Source: an uncultured Pelagibacteraceae bacterium
Lineage (GTDB): Bacteria; Pseudomonadota; Alphaproteobacteria; Pelagibacterales; Pelagibacteraceae
Assembly (NCBI GenBank): GCA_902633125.1
Contig: CACPEZ010000001.1
Span: 186,001-250,000, forward strand
Length of the DNA: 64,000 nt
Reading direction: 5' to 3'
The notes under the pieces were generated by a model that saw only the letters and a list, made by a program, of their open reading frames with translations, had not been told where the DNA came from and did no database searches. Made by a program: the position numbers and the translations under genes. Positions 44,602-54,591 of the stretch are shown one piece after another. The first letter of the stretch is position 1. Each line of letters opens with the position of its first letter.

Positions 44602-46473
44602 ATGAAAAAGGAATTGTTATTTGATGTCGTAGTAATAGGCGGAGGCCATGCTGGCTCTGAAGCAGCCGCTGCATCTGCTAGATTGGGGGTTAATACGGCA
44701 CTTTTCACTCACAAATTTGAAACCATTGGGGAGATGTCATGTAATCCAGCAATAGGAGGCTTGGGTAAAGGACACTTAGTAAGAGAAATTGATGCATTGG
44801 ATGGAGTTATGGGTGAAGTTGCAGATAAATCAGGCATTCAATTTAGACTTTTAAACAGAAGTCGCGGCCCAGCTGTTCGTGGCCCTAGAACGCAAAGTGA
44901 TAGATCATTATATAAAAAATTTATGCAAGAAAAACTTGTAAACTATTGTAATTTAAGCATTTTTTCTGACCCTGTAATTGGATTTAATTTTCATAATAAT
45001 GATATAATCGGCTTCATAACACAATCAGGCAAGATAATTAGATCTTCGAAAATAATTTTAACAACTGGCACTTTTTTAAATGGTTTGATTCATATTGGCG
45101 AACAAAGGACGCCAGCTGGAAGATTTAATGAGAAACCGTCAACAGGTTTAAGTGAACAATTAGAAAAATATAATTTTAAAATTGGAAGATTAAAAACCGG
45201 TACTCCTCCAAGACTTGATTCTCGTACGATAAATTTTGAAAACTTGGAAGAGCAATACGCTGACAATGATCCTTACTTTTTTTCTTTTTTAACAAAAAAA
45301 AATTCTAACAAACAAATATCATGCCGAATGACTTATACAAATGAGGCTGTCCATAAAATTATTTCTAAAAATATAAAACGAAGCGCTATGTATTCTGGAA
45401 ATATAAAAGGTGTTGGGCCAAGATATTGCCCATCTATTGAGGACAAGATCAAAAAATTTGCAGATAAGCAGAGACACCAAATTTTCTTAGAACCTGAAGG
45501 TTTAAATGATAATACAATTTATCCAAACGGAATTTCGACATCTTTACCAGCAGATGTGCAGCAAGAAATATGTAGTAAAATCAGTGGTTTAGAGAACGTA
45601 AAAATTTTAAGGCCTGGATATGCTATAGAGTACGATTTTGTCGACCCTAGAGAACTTTTTTTAACTTTGGAAACTAAAAAAATTAAAAATCTCTTTCTTG
45701 CAGGTCAAATCAACGGAACCACAGGTTATGAAGAAGCAGCGGCCCAAGGACTAATAGCAGGGATTAATGCAGCTTTAGCTATTAAAGGAAAAGAACCATT
45801 TATACTGGACAGGTCTGAAGCATATATAGGGGTTATGATTGATGATCTTGTCACTAAGGGTGTAGCCGAGCCTTATAGAATGTTTACCTCAAGAGCTGAG
45901 TATAGACTTTCTTTGAGAGCTGATAATGCTGATATAAGACTAACTCAAAAAGGAATAGATATAGGTCTCGTTTTGAAAGAAAGGGAAAAACTATTCAAAG
46001 AGAAAAAGAAGAAATTAGAGATTATTCAGCTAAAAATGGATAAATTGATAATTACACCATCAAAAATTGAAAAATTTGGAGTTAAAGTAGCAAAAGATGG
46101 TATTAGCAGATCTGCTAACCAAATTTTAGGTCAAAAATCAGTAAATATGAGCAAAATCAGAGAAATATGGCCAGAAATTAAATATTTTTCACGTGAAATT
46201 GACGAGCAATTGGAAATTAATTCACATTACAAGGGTTATTTAAAGAAGCAAAAAGCTGATATATTAGCATTTAAAAGGGATGAAAATTTAATAATACCTG
46301 AAAATTTGAATTACGATAGTTTTTCAGGATTATCCAACGAAGTTAAGTCAAAATTCAAGAAAATTAGACCAAAAACAATGGGTCAAGCATTAAGAATAGA
46401 TGGGATAACTCCAGCCGCTGTTTATATTTTGTTGTCTCATCTTAAAAGAAAGTCTATTAAGCATATAGCTTGA
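44602..46473 (+). CDS. mnmG: tRNA uridine-5-carboxymethylaminomethyl synthase MnmG
   Basis: The 623-residue FAD protein that works with MnmE at U34. Motifs are [20 protein letters not shown] (FAD loop), [45 protein letters not shown] and the C-terminal domain [21 protein letters not shown]. Its stop overlaps the rsmG TTG start by 4 bases. A weak parS-like core sits near its 3' end. Confidence 0.97.
   Translation: MKKELLFDVVVIGGGHAGSEAAAASARLGVNTALFTHKFETIGEMSCNPAIGGLGKGHLVREIDALDGVMGEVADKSGIQFRLLNRSRGPAVRGPRTQSDRSLYKKFMQEKLVNYCNLSIFSDPVIGFNFHNNDIIGFITQSGKIIRSSKIILTTGTFLNGLIHIGEQRTPAGRFNEKPSTGLSEQLEKYNFKIGRLKTGTPPRLDSRTINFENLEEQYADNDPYFFSFLTKKNSNKQISCRMTYTNEAVHKIISKNIKRSAMYSGNIKGVGPRYCPSIEDKIKKFADKQRHQIFLEPEGLNDNTIYPNGISTSLPADVQQEICSKISGLENVKILRPGYAIEYDFVDPRELFLTLETKKIKNLFLAGQINGTTGYEEAAAQGLIAGINAALAIKGKEPFILDRSEAYIGVMIDDLVTKGVAEPYRMFTSRAEYRLSLRADNADIRLTQKGIDIGLVLKEREKLFKEKKKKLEIIQLKMDKLIITPSKIEKFGVKVAKDGISRSANQILGQKSVNMSKIREIWPEIKYFSREIDEQLEINSHYKGYLKKQKADILAFKRDENLIIPENLNYDSFSGLSNEVKSKFKKIRPKTMGQALRIDGITPAAVYILLSHLKRKSIKHIA
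46187..46198. promoter_or_regulatory. Weak parS-like core (TTTCACGTGAAA)
   Basis: A perfect 12-base palindrome matching the central 12 bases of the parS consensus, inside the 3' part of mnmG. The outer consensus bases are not kept (T...ATT instead of TG...CA). It lies about 330 bases from the perfect site in rsmG and might be a low-affinity ParB site, or chance plus coding constraint. Confidence 0.35.
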
Positions 46474-47117
46474 TTGATTCGAATAATTTAAAAGTTGATA
46501 AAATTCTAAATCTAAGTGTTTCACGTGAAACACTAAGAGAGCTAGACGACTTTTCAAAAGCAATATTTTTAAGAAATAAAAGCATAAATTTGATTGGTAA
46601 AAGCACAGAAAATTCAATAAAACAAAGGCATATAGAGGATAGTGCACAAACCATTGATTTTATTGATAAAAAAGATATTAAAATTTGTACTGACCTTGGA
46701 TCAGGCGCAGGCTTACCTGGTATAGTTTTAAGTATTTTAATGAAACCAAAAAAACCAATGTTTAAAGTGATTTTTTATGAAAAAAGCTATCATAAAAGCA
46801 TTTTCATAAAAGAAATGACAAAAAAATTTAAATTAACTTCCGAAGTTTACAGAAAAAATATTTTTGATGAAAAAAATTTGAGTACAGATGTAATAATTTC
46901 ACGCGCTTTTAAACCCTTACCAATAATTTTTCAAATTGCACAAACAAATTTTAAAAATTTTAAATATATTATTTTATTTCTCGGCAAAAGTGGAAAAAAA
47001 ATCTTAGAAGATGCACTCAAGATCTGGAGATTTGACTACGAAGAAAAAAAAAGTTTAACAAATAATGACTCTATAATTGTAAAAATTTCAAATCTGGAAA
47101 AAAAATATGAATATTGA
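46470..47117 (+). CDS. rsmG: 16S rRNA (guanine-N7) methyltransferase RsmG
   Basis: RsmG (GidB) methylates a guanine of 16S rRNA (G527 in E. coli). It has 215 residues with the SAM loop [15 protein letters not shown] and later Ile-Ile-Ser-Arg-Ala ([12 protein letters not shown]). The start is a TTG overlapping mnmG by 4 bases. Codons 16-21 contain the perfect parS palindrome, so this coding region doubles as a centromere site. Confidence 0.94.
   Translation: MIDSNNLKVDKILNLSVSRETLRELDDFSKAIFLRNKSINLIGKSTENSIKQRHIEDSAQTIDFIDKKDIKICTDLGSGAGLPGIVLSILMKPKKPMFKVIFYEKSYHKSIFIKEMTKKFKLTSEVYRKNIFDEKNLSTDVIISRAFKPLPIIFQIAQTNFKNFKYIILFLGKSGKKILEDALKIWRFDYEEKKSLTNNDSIIVKISNLEKKYEY
46517..46532. promoter_or_regulatory. 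parS: parS centromere site, perfect consensus
   Basis: TGTTTCACGTGAAACA, identical to the near-universal chromosomal parS consensus. The palindrome extends to 20 bases (AGTGTTTCACGTGAAACACT, 46515-46534). It lies inside the 5' end of rsmG, about 690 bases before parA, and would nucleate ParB-CTP spreading. Confidence 0.93.
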
Positions 47118-47202
47118 AAATATAAAACAATTAAATTTAAAAATTCATCAAATAAAATTATCGAAAAGAAAAAATTATAATTACGAAATTAAAAAATTTT
47201 AA
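47107..47202 (+). CDS. Possible 31-residue peptide between rsmG and parA
   Basis: A short ORF ([20 protein letters not shown]...) starting inside the last codons of rsmG and ending 5 bases before parA. It is Lys/Asn/Ile-rich with no recognised family. It may be a chance ORF in AT-rich sequence, or a leader that couples rsmG and parA translation. Listed because it fills the gap almost exactly. Confidence 0.25.
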   Translation: MNIENIKQLNLKIHQIKLSKRKNYNYEIKKF

Positions 47203-47207
47203 TAAGT

Positions 47208-48008
47208 ATGGAAAAAAAAATTATATCAGTCATCAATCAAAAAGGAGGTGTGGGTAAGACGACTACAGTTATTAATTTAGCGGCTGGATTATCTATGAAA
47301 GGAAAAAAAGTTTTAGTGATAGACTTGGATCCACAGGGAAATGCCACTACAGGTCTAGGGTTATCAAATACTACAACATCAGACATGACAATTTACAACG
47401 TGCTAAATGGCAATAAAAATATTTATGAAGTTGTACAGAAAACTGACTTTGCAAATCTGAACTTAATATCCTCTAATGTAGATTTATCAGGATTAGAGGT
47501 TGAAACTGCTGGAGATAGCCGCAGAGCTTTTAAATTAAAGGATGAATTAGGGTCTATTTTAAATGATTCTAGCGCATCATATGATTATATACTAATCGAT
47601 TGTCCGCCATCTCTAAGTTTGCTTACAATTATGGCGTTAGTGGCTTCAGATGCCCTAGTCGTTCCACTTCAGACAGAATTTTTTGCCTTGGAGGGTCTGA
47701 CACAACTCATGAAAACAATCGAAAGAATTAGATCTAATTTAAATCCGTCTCTGGTGATAAGAGGCATTCTTCTTACTATGTATGATAAAAGAAATAAGTT
47801 GTCAGGGCAGGTTGAAGTAGAAGCAAGAAACTATTTTAAAGAAAAAGTTTACTCCACAGTGGTTCCACGTAATGTCAGATTGTCAGAAGCCCCATCACAT
47901 GGCATACCAGTATTACTATATGACAAGGTTTGTCCAGGTAGCAAAGCATACTTTAAATTTGCAGAGGAATTTTTAGACCAAGATAAACAGGTAGAGAGCG
48001 CAGCATGA
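47208..48008 (+). CDS. parA: Chromosome partitioning ATPase ParA
   Basis: A 266-residue Walker-type ATPase that moves ParB-parS complexes. N-terminal deviant Walker A: INQKGGVGKTTTVINLA; then VIDLDPQGNATTG, DYILIDCPPSLSLLTIMAL and PRNVRLSEAPSHGIP, all diagnostic of chromosomal ParA (Soj). No N-terminal helix-turn-helix is present, so it is the short, non-autoregulating type. It overlaps parB by 4 bases. Confidence 0.97.
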   Translation: MEKKIISVINQKGGVGKTTTVINLAAGLSMKGKKVLVIDLDPQGNATTGLGLSNTTTSDMTIYNVLNGNKNIYEVVQKTDFANLNLISSNVDLSGLEVETAGDSRRAFKLKDELGSILNDSSASYDYILIDCPPSLSLLTIMALVASDALVVPLQTEFFALEGLTQLMKTIERIRSNLNPSLVIRGILLTMYDKRNKLSGQVEVEARNYFKEKVYSTVVPRNVRLSEAPSHGIPVLLYDKVCPGSKAYFKFAEEFLDQDKQVESAA

Positions 48009-48856
48009 TTAATCCTTTTAAAAATAAGAAGGGTCTGGGAAGAGGACTCTCGTCTTTAATAGGTGATAGTGATATAAAATCTTCTAACGATAAAATTTCT
48101 ATAAGTTCTATTATTCCAAATAAAAATCAACCAAGAAAGATATTTGAAAAAGAAGCTTTAGAAGATTTAAAAAATTCTATTAAGGAAAGAGGCATTATCC
48201 AACCATTAATTGTTAGAAGATCAAATGATCAGAACGGTATGTTTGAATTAATTGCTGGTGAAAGAAGATGGCAAGCGGCGCAATCTGCTGGTCTTCACGA
48301 GGTACCTGTCGTTGTTGTCGAGGCTGATAATTTGAAATCATTGGAGTTAGCAATTATTGAAAACGTCCAGAGAAAGGATTTAAATCCTATTGAGGAAGCA
48401 GAAAGTTACAAAAATTTAATTGATAATTTTGGGTATGATCAAGATAAGGTTTCAGTATTTATTGGTAAAAGTAGATCCCATATTTCAAATTCTTTGAGAT
48501 TATTGTCTCTACCAGAAAAGATAATTGAGATGATAAAAAATGAAAAAATATCACAAGGACATGCTAAAGTTTTAATTGGGCTAGATAATGCATTGCTTCT
48601 TGCAGAAAAAATTATAAAAAAAAAATTGTCTGTAAGACAAACTGAGAGCCTAGTAAGAATAATAAAAAACGGTTCAAATAAAATTTATAAGTCGAAAGAT
48701 ACGAATGTATTAGCTACCGAGAAAGAACTAGCTGAGAAAATTGGCATGCGTGTAATATTAAATAATAAAAAAAATAATTCTGGAATACTTTCATTTGAAT
48801 ATAAAGACATAGATCAATTGGATAGATTAATTAGGGTAATTAAAAATAATTACTAA
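48005..48856 (+). CDS. parB: Chromosome partitioning protein ParB
   Basis: A 283-residue CTPase and DNA-binding clamp. The N-terminus KKGLGRGLSSLIGD is the ParA-interacting peptide. The ParB/Srx domain has NQPRKIFEKEALEDLKNSIKERGIIQPLIVR and GERRWQAAQSAGLHEVPVVV (CTP-binding). A helix-turn-helix region (SVFIGKSRSHISNSLRLLSLPE) recognises parS, and a C-terminal dimer domain follows. The parS target is 1.5 kb upstream. The end is convergent with holA (4-base overlap). Confidence 0.97.
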   Translation: MINPFKNKKGLGRGLSSLIGDSDIKSSNDKISISSIIPNKNQPRKIFEKEALEDLKNSIKERGIIQPLIVRRSNDQNGMFELIAGERRWQAAQSAGLHEVPVVVVEADNLKSLELAIIENVQRKDLNPIEEAESYKNLIDNFGYDQDKVSVFIGKSRSHISNSLRLLSLPEKIIEMIKNEKISQGHAKVLIGLDNALLLAEKIIKKKLSVRQTESLVRIIKNGSNKIYKSKDTNVLATEKELAEKIGMRVILNNKKNNSGILSFEYKDIDQLDRLIRVIKNNY

Positions 48857-49830
48857 TAATTTATCACAAAGTCTGAAATTAAATTTATGGAGTTTCTAGA
48901 GTTAATCTTTATTAATGTTTCAATATCATTAATTTCATAAATTTTATTTTTCAATTCGCTTAATACCCAGGTTTTTGCCTGCTTTTTTACAGATATTTTA
49001 TCTTTCCAAAATACAGGCGGTTTAGCACTCATTATTGCCTCATCTAGATCTTTTGTCTCATTATATATTTCAATTATATTCATAAGCCTTTTAGATTTGC
49101 TTAGAATAGAACGAATTATTAAAACACAATCTTGTTCTGTAAATATATTTTCATTTAAAATTTTTGAAGTGCTTTTAATATTTTTCTCTAAATAGCTGTC
49201 TGCCAACTTATTTACTCCATAGTTCTCCGATAAATTGGTTAACTTTATTATATTTTCATAATCTATATTTTTATTTGTTATTGAAAAATTAAAAATTTTT
49301 TCTAAATCATTTTTTAAATTCTCTCTATTCCCATTTGCTCTATTTACAATTAGGTTCAACGACTCCCTTGACATTTTAATATTATTTTTTCTTATGAAAT
49401 TTAAAGCGATTGTCGATAGTGAATTATCATCATCTTCATAAAATGGAACAATTACTAAATTTTCATTTTTTTCAAAGTAATTTCTTAATTTTGATTTTTT
49501 CTCTAAAATTCCACTTTTTAAAATAAATTTTATATCTTTTATGTCTCTTTCAATTATTTCTTGAATTAATTTTAATATTTTTTCACTAGTCCTTGAAATA
49601 ATTATTATTTTTTCACTTTCAAAAAGCGATTTTGTTAATACTTCTGTTGCAATAATATTGTAATTTTCTATAAATTCTTTCTCATCATATCTATTAATAT
49701 TTCCTTTAAAATTATTTATGAAACTTTTTTTAATTATTTCATTTTGAAGTCCATCATTTTTTCCGTAAAATAGGTAAAAGTTAGATTTATTTAAATCAGT
49801 TTTATCTATCTCAAAGTATTTAATAATCAT
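48853..49830 (-). CDS. holA: DNA polymerase III subunit delta
   Basis: HolA opens the beta sliding clamp as part of the clamp loader. The family is poorly conserved: 325 residues with NFYLFYGKNDGLQNEIIKKSF at the N-terminus (degenerate AAA+), SLFESEKIIIIS in the middle and a C-terminal helical collar (LSKSKRLMNIIEIYN). Position next to lptE and leuS, as in many bacteria, supports the call. It abuts lptE with a 1-base overlap. Confidence 0.88.
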   Translation of the reverse strand: MIIKYFEIDKTDLNKSNFYLFYGKNDGLQNEIIKKSFINNFKGNINRYDEKEFIENYNIIATEVLTKSLFESEKIIIISRTSEKILKLIQEIIERDIKDIKFILKSGILEKKSKLRNYFEKNENLVIVPFYEDDDNSLSTIALNFIRKNNIKMSRESLNLIVNRANGNRENLKNDLEKIFNFSITNKNIDYENIIKLTNLSENYGVNKLADSYLEKNIKSTSKILNENIFTEQDCVLIIRSILSKSKRLMNIIEIYNETKDLDEAIMSAKPPVFWKDKISVKKQAKTWVLSELKNKIYEINDIETLIKINSRNSINLISDFVINY

Positions 49831-50279
49831 TAATTTATAATTTTTATTGAAAACAATATTTCATTGGAAATGTTTTTTGACAGACTTTTTATTAAATTTT
49901 GCTCATATAGAGATAACTCGTATTTATCACTGATATTGTTATATGTAGCTTGATTTACTAATTTATTTTTATAAATAATTTTTTCATCTTCTAGTACATC
50001 ATAGTTTACTATAATTTTTAATTTGTAAATTTTGGGGTCTCCCTTAGTATCTGACGATACTACTTCTCTAAATTCTTCAGAGGCGATATTAATACTGAAT
50101 TCCTTCTCTCCAGATGCTTTACTTGTTAAGTAAGTTTTTATTATCTCATTTACTTCTTTTTCACCAGATGAACTAATACTAATGAATTTAAAATCATATA
50201 ATTTATTTATAAGTATGGGTTCATAAGAACAACTCTGACATAATAAAATTACTGCAAGAATTTTTAAAATTTTATTCAT
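49830..50279 (-). CDS. lptE: LPS-assembly lipoprotein LptE
   Basis: A 149-residue outer-membrane lipoprotein that plugs the LptD barrel. It has a lipoprotein signal ([17 protein letters not shown]) with Cys17 as the acylation site, then [33 protein letters not shown]. Conservation is low, and the leuS-lptE-holA context is the main support. It overlaps leuS by 8 bases and holA by 1. Confidence 0.85.
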   Translation of the reverse strand: MNKILKILAVILLCQSCSYEPILINKLYDFKFISISSSGEKEVNEIIKTYLTSKASGEKEFSINIASEEFREVVSSDTKGDPKIYKLKIIVNYDVLEDEKIIYKNKLVNQATYNNISDKYELSLYEQNLIKSLSKNISNEILFSIKIIN

Positions 50280-52815
50280 TAATTAAAATATTTATTAGCT
50301 TATCTTGAATGAAAATAATTTTCTTTATTTCTTTTCCTTTTATATATTTTTCTACTAATTTTTCTTTTTTTGATAGTCCTAAAACTTCCTTTTCGCTCAA
50401 TCCTTTTTTAATATTTAAAATAGCCCTCTTTTTACCATTAATTTGTATAACTATATTAGATTTTTCATCTTCAATAAGTGCTTCATTGTAAGAAGGCCAT
50501 TCCATTTTTTCTTTATGTCCAAGTTCAGCGAGACATTCATTAGCAAAATGTGGAATTACAGGAGCAAAGCAAATTAAAATTTTAATATAATTTTCTTTAA
50601 GGTTTTTAATATCATAATTATTTTTTAAGTAGTCTATTAAATAATTATATGTTGTATACATGTTGGCTATAATTACATTGTAATTAAATTTCTCAAGATT
50701 ATTAGTTATTTTTGAAATCAATTGATTAGTAAATTTTTCAAGTTCAATATTGTCTTGAATATTTTTCTCGCTACTAATTTTATTCTTAATTTCATTGTGT
50801 AAAATCCAAAGTTTTTGAATGAACTTATAAGATGATACCATTCCTTGTTCTGACCATTGCACATCTTTTTCTGGAGGACTATCAGATAGAATAAACAATC
50901 TAACAGCATCTGCCCCATAACTCTTAATGATAAATTCAGGATCAACTACATTTTTTTTTGATTTAGACATTGATTCAGATGGACCTACTTTTATGCGTTT
51001 ATTATTTGTTCCTTTTCGAACAAATATATTATCTATTTTTTCTACTTCATCAGGACTTAACCAGTTGTTATCCTCATCTTTATATGTCTCATGGCAAACC
51101 ATACCTTGTGTAAATAAACTTTCGAAAGGCTCTTTTATATCAAAATTATTATTATTATAATCTATTGCTCTCATAAAAAATCGTGAATACAATAAATGTA
51201 AAATTGCATGTTCAACTCCTCCAATATATTGATCAACAGGCATCCAATAATCAATATCTTCTTTTTTAAAACCATATTTATTTTCATTTGGAGAACAAAA
51301 TCTTAAGTAATACCAGGATGAACACACGAAGGTATCTAATGTGTCAGTTTCTCTTTTCATTTTTTTTCCATCAATCTCTATAAACTTCCAATTTTCTTCA
51401 CTATCCAATGGATTTCCTTTTACTTTTAAATTAATATTTTCTGGAAGTTTAACTGGCAACATTGATTTGGGTATTGGATGTGCATCTCCATTCTCATCGT
51501 AGGCTATTGGAATTGGACATCCCCAATATCTTTGTCTTGATACACCCCAATCCTTAAGTCTATAGTTTATTTGTTTTTTTCCTAATTTTTTTTTTTCTAA
51601 TAATTTAATTGTTTCAATTACAGATTTATCTGGCGCATTTAAGCCATTTAAAAATTTAGAATTAATTAAAACTCCTGGACCTGGATATGCTTCATCTCTT
51701 ACTTTAAAATTCTCATCTTTTTCATGAGGCCTCACCACAGTCTTGATATCTAAATTATATTTTTTAGCAAAGTCGAAATCTCTTTGATCATGTCCAGGGC
51801 ATCCAAAAACAGCACCAAATCCATAATCCATCAAAACAAAGTTGGCAAAATAAACTGGCACTTTCTGATCAGGATTTAAAGGATTTATTGCAATTAAATC
51901 TGTTTTAAATCCTATTTTATCTCCTACAGCTATTGCTTCTTCGGTTGTACCAGTTTTAGAACATTCCTCTTTAAATTTTAAAAATTCTTTATTATTTTTA
52001 TAATAATCTGAAATTTCATGGTCTATTGATAGAGCTAAAAAAGAAAATCCAAATAGTGTATCTGGTCTTGTTGTAAAGCATTTAATTTTTTTAACTGGTA
52101 AGCTACCTTCTATATTAAAATCAATTTCACAGCCAAATGATTTTCCAATCCAATTTCTTTGCATTGTTTTAACTTTGTTAGGCCATGTATCTAATCTTTC
52201 TAGGCCATCAAGCAATTCTTGAGAAAATTTAGAAATATTAAAAAACCACTGATTTAATTTTTTTCTTTCAACAACAGCACCAGATCTCCAGCCTTTACCA
52301 TCAATTACCTGTTCATTCGCTAAAACTGTTTCGTCAACTGGATCCCAATTAACATAATTTTCTTTTCTATAGACAAGTTTTTTCTCTAACAGTTCTAAAA
52401 AAAAAATTTGTTGGTGTTTATAGTATTCTTCAGAGCAAGTGGATATTTCTCTACTCCAATCAATTGACAAACCAAGTTTTTTTAATTGATTTTTCATAGT
52501 AAGTATATTTTTATTTGTCCACTCTTTAGGATCTAAATTGTTTTCTCGCGCTGCATTTTCTGCAGGCATTCCAAATGCGTCCCATCCCATTGGGTGCAAA
52601 ACATTAAAACCTTTTAATGATTTGTATCTTGATAAAACATCTCCAATTGTATAATTACGAACATGACCCATATGAATTTTTCCTGATGGGTATGGAAACA
52701 TTTCTAAACAATAAAATTTTTTCTTACTCTTATCAATTTCTGTTACAAAGCTATTGTTATCTAACCAATGCTTTTGCCACTTCTCTTCAACTTTTTTAAA
52801 ATTATATCTTTCCAC
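50272..52815 (-). CDS. leuS: Leucyl-tRNA synthetase
   Basis: An 847-residue class I synthetase that charges tRNA-Leu. The HIGH motif is [15 protein letters not shown], the KMSKS motif is [11 protein letters not shown], and an editing (CP1) domain contains [29 protein letters not shown] and [13 protein letters not shown] are typical. The length is standard. It leads the minus-strand unit leuS-lptE-holA. Confidence 0.98.
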   Translation of the reverse strand: MERYNFKKVEEKWQKHWLDNNSFVTEIDKSKKKFYCLEMFPYPSGKIHMGHVRNYTIGDVLSRYKSLKGFNVLHPMGWDAFGMPAENAARENNLDPKEWTNKNILTMKNQLKKLGLSIDWSREISTCSEEYYKHQQIFFLELLEKKLVYRKENYVNWDPVDETVLANEQVIDGKGWRSGAVVERKKLNQWFFNISKFSQELLDGLERLDTWPNKVKTMQRNWIGKSFGCEIDFNIEGSLPVKKIKCFTTRPDTLFGFSFLALSIDHEISDYYKNNKEFLKFKEECSKTGTTEEAIAVGDKIGFKTDLIAINPLNPDQKVPVYFANFVLMDYGFGAVFGCPGHDQRDFDFAKKYNLDIKTVVRPHEKDENFKVRDEAYPGPGVLINSKFLNGLNAPDKSVIETIKLLEKKKLGKKQINYRLKDWGVSRQRYWGCPIPIAYDENGDAHPIPKSMLPVKLPENINLKVKGNPLDSEENWKFIEIDGKKMKRETDTLDTFVCSSWYYLRFCSPNENKYGFKKEDIDYWMPVDQYIGGVEHAILHLLYSRFFMRAIDYNNNNFDIKEPFESLFTQGMVCHETYKDEDNNWLSPDEVEKIDNIFVRKGTNNKRIKVGPSESMSKSKKNVVDPEFIIKSYGADAVRLFILSDSPPEKDVQWSEQGMVSSYKFIQKLWILHNEIKNKISSEKNIQDNIELEKFTNQLISKITNNLEKFNYNVIIANMYTTYNYLIDYLKNNYDIKNLKENYIKILICFAPVIPHFANECLAELGHKEKMEWPSYNEALIEDEKSNIVIQINGKKRAILNIKKGLSEKEVLGLSKKEKLVEKYIKGKEIKKIIFIQDKLINILINE

Positions 52816-52853
52816 AACAAAGATTTTAGTCTTTATAAGGCTCGGCTATGTAT

Positions 52854-53375
52854 TTACGTTTTTTTTTTGGACTGTGTCTCTTTTTCATAAATAGCTGCTT
52901 TGGATAATATTTTTCTTGCCAATTCGCCTGATAAATTTTCAGATTTATCTGAAATTTTACAATTACTTTCTATTGAGCAATTTTTATAAAATACTTTAAT
53001 ATTTAATGCATCAGCTCTAATTTCATTGCTAAGAAATCTTATTGAAATCTTCACAGACTCACCATCGGATGAACCATCACTATACCAATCCGTAACGATA
53101 ATACCCCCACTATAATTTGCAAGCGCTAATGGCATAAAATCTAGTGTGTCTAATGATGCTCTCCATAATTCATTTGAACTTGCAAAATCAAATTCTCCTG
53201 ATTTTTTCTTTTCAACAGAGCCCATTAAGGTAAAGCCTCTTCCTTCTTCTATATTTTTTTTTATTCTATCCTTAGCGTTTGGTGGTATTTTTCTTGCATC
53301 CGCTCCAGGAACTTTTCCATTACATGCCCCAATAAGTAAAAAAATTAATAAAAGTGGAATGATTCGTGTTTTCAT
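52854..53375 (-). CDS. DUF3576-type lipoprotein
   Basis: A 173-residue protein with a lipobox (MKTRIIPLLLIFLLIGAC) and the DUF3576 pattern: NELWRASLDTLDFMPLALANYSGGIIVTDWYSDGSS, then ESVKISIRFLSNEIRADALNIKVFYK. DUF3576 is alphaproteobacterial and often precedes leuS; its function is unknown. Its start is 221 bases from the porin gene, with divergent orientation. Confidence 0.9.
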   Translation of the reverse strand: MKTRIIPLLLIFLLIGACNGKVPGADARKIPPNAKDRIKKNIEEGRGFTLMGSVEKKKSGEFDFASSNELWRASLDTLDFMPLALANYSGGIIVTDWYSDGSSDGESVKISIRFLSNEIRADALNIKVFYKNCSIESNCKISDKSENLSGELARKILSKAAIYEKETQSKKKT

Positions 53376-53483
53376 AGTTTTTTTTTAAAGCACTGGTTTT
53401 TAGAACATTTACTTAAGATTTAACAATATTATTTATAAATCAGAAAAAAACACACATTTTATTGATGTTTTATAGATGTAATT

Positions 53484-53500
53484 ATGCAACACTTTTGCAT
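53484..53500. promoter_or_regulatory. Inverted repeat ATGCAA-N5-TTGCAT upstream of the porin
   Basis: A small hairpin-capable or operator-like inverted repeat about 100 bases before the porin start. The same half-sites appear in opposite configuration (TTGCAT-N11-ATGCAA) in front of the TRAP receptor gene, hinting at a shared regulator, or at coincidence. Confidence 0.35.
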
Positions 53501-53560
53501 TAAATAACGATAAATTTACCAAAATTTAAGTGTTTTCCTTCAATTTTGTTACAAGTGTTC

Positions 53561-53576
53561 TGTTTAATATTAAACA
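53561..53576. promoter_or_regulatory. Perfect 16-base palindrome before the porin start
   Basis: TGTTTAATATTAAACA is perfectly self-complementary and ends 20 bases before the porin ATG, next to its ribosome site (AAGGAG). It could be an operator or an RNA element near the ribosome site. No matching family of regulator is evident. Confidence 0.45.
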
Positions 53577-53596
53577 ATAAACAAGGAGTACTTAAT

Positions 53597-54541
53597 ATGA
53601 ACAATATAAAAAAAATAGGGTTAACAGCACTTGCTGGTTCCCTAGTTGCTGGTTCAGTATCAGCAGCTGAAATGTCAGTATCAGGTTCTGCTGGTATGTC
53701 ATACACAGGTGGTGATGAGAAGAAAACTCAAGGTCAAGGTTGGACAATGGGTGACTCACTTACATTCTCTGCTTCAGGTGATGTAAATGACATCGGCGTT
53801 ACTTTAACTTACGAGTTAGATGGTGACGATGCAGATACAGGATCAGAGTTTGACAACCAGTCAATCGCTTTTGATTTAGGTGATGCTGGAACATTAACTT
53901 TCCATGGTCACGGTGGAAGCTCAGCTCTTGGTGCAAAAGATGACGTAATGCCAACAGCTAACGAAGAGCCATGGGATATCGTAACTGGTGCAGAAGCTCA
54001 TGTAATCGGTGGTGCAGGTGGTAACAACATGTTTGCATACTCTTACGCACACGAGTCAGGTGTAACAGGTACTGTAACATACGTTAACGCAGCAGATGCA
54101 GTAACAGATGTTTCATCAACTTCATACGGTATTGAATATACTGGTATGGAAGGTTTAACTGTTGGTTATGCACAACAAGATGTTGAGGTAACAACAAATA
54201 CTAAAGGTGATGAAAGCACAATGTATGCTAAGTATGCGATTGGTGGTTTCACAGTAGGTATCCAGATGTCTGAAAATGACATGGAAACTGGAAATGACTA
54301 TGAGTCAACAGGAATTGGTGTATCTTACCAAGTAAATGATGACCTAGCTATTTCTTATGGTAACCATGAGATTGAAGAAGTAAGTTCTGGAAACCCAGAT
54401 CAAGAAGCTGCAGCATTAAGTTTCTCATACACTATGGGATCTTTAGGTATAGTTGGAACAGTTCATGATGTTGATAACATCGATAACTCTTCAACTAACA
54501 GCAGAGAAGCTTACAGTTTAGGATTATCTTTTAACTTCTAA
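53597..54541 (+). CDS. Outer-membrane porin
   Basis: A general diffusion porin. The ORF-track start at 53546 is too early; the Shine-Dalgarno AAGGAGT and signal peptide MNNIKKIGLTALAGSLVAGSVSA point to the ATG at 53597. The 314-residue precursor ends in the classical barrel signal SLGLSFNF with terminal Phe. It has alternating beta-strand segments, no cysteines, and an acidic composition suited to sea water. Its codons are richer in C/G than those of neighbouring genes, as expected for a very abundant protein. A strong terminator follows. Confidence 0.92.
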   Translation: MNNIKKIGLTALAGSLVAGSVSAAEMSVSGSAGMSYTGGDEKKTQGQGWTMGDSLTFSASGDVNDIGVTLTYELDGDDADTGSEFDNQSIAFDLGDAGTLTFHGHGGSSALGAKDDVMPTANEEPWDIVTGAEAHVIGGAGGNNMFAYSYAHESGVTGTVTYVNAADAVTDVSSTSYGIEYTGMEGLTVGYAQQDVEVTTNTKGDESTMYAKYAIGGFTVGIQMSENDMETGNDYESTGIGVSYQVNDDLAISYGNHEIEEVSSGNPDQEAAALSFSYTMGSLGIVGTVHDVDNIDNSSTNSREAYSLGLSFNF

Positions 54542-54560
54542 GTTATAGATACTATTATTA

Positions 54561-54591
54561 AAAAAGGCCTCAGAAATGAGGCCTTTTTTTT
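54561..54591 (+). terminator. Rho-independent terminator of the porin gene
   Basis: AAAAAGGCCTCA-GAAA-TGAGGCCTTTTTTT: a long, perfectly paired stem with a GAAA tetraloop and T-tract, 20 bases after the porin stop. It is symmetric enough (poly-A stem base) to terminate both strands, and the convergent ThiE-like gene ends at its edge. Confidence 0.95.

Noticed and set aside
46390-46654. Two minus-strand ORFs over the mnmG/rsmG junction
   Set aside because: Both are antisense to real coding sequence and to the parS site; no support.
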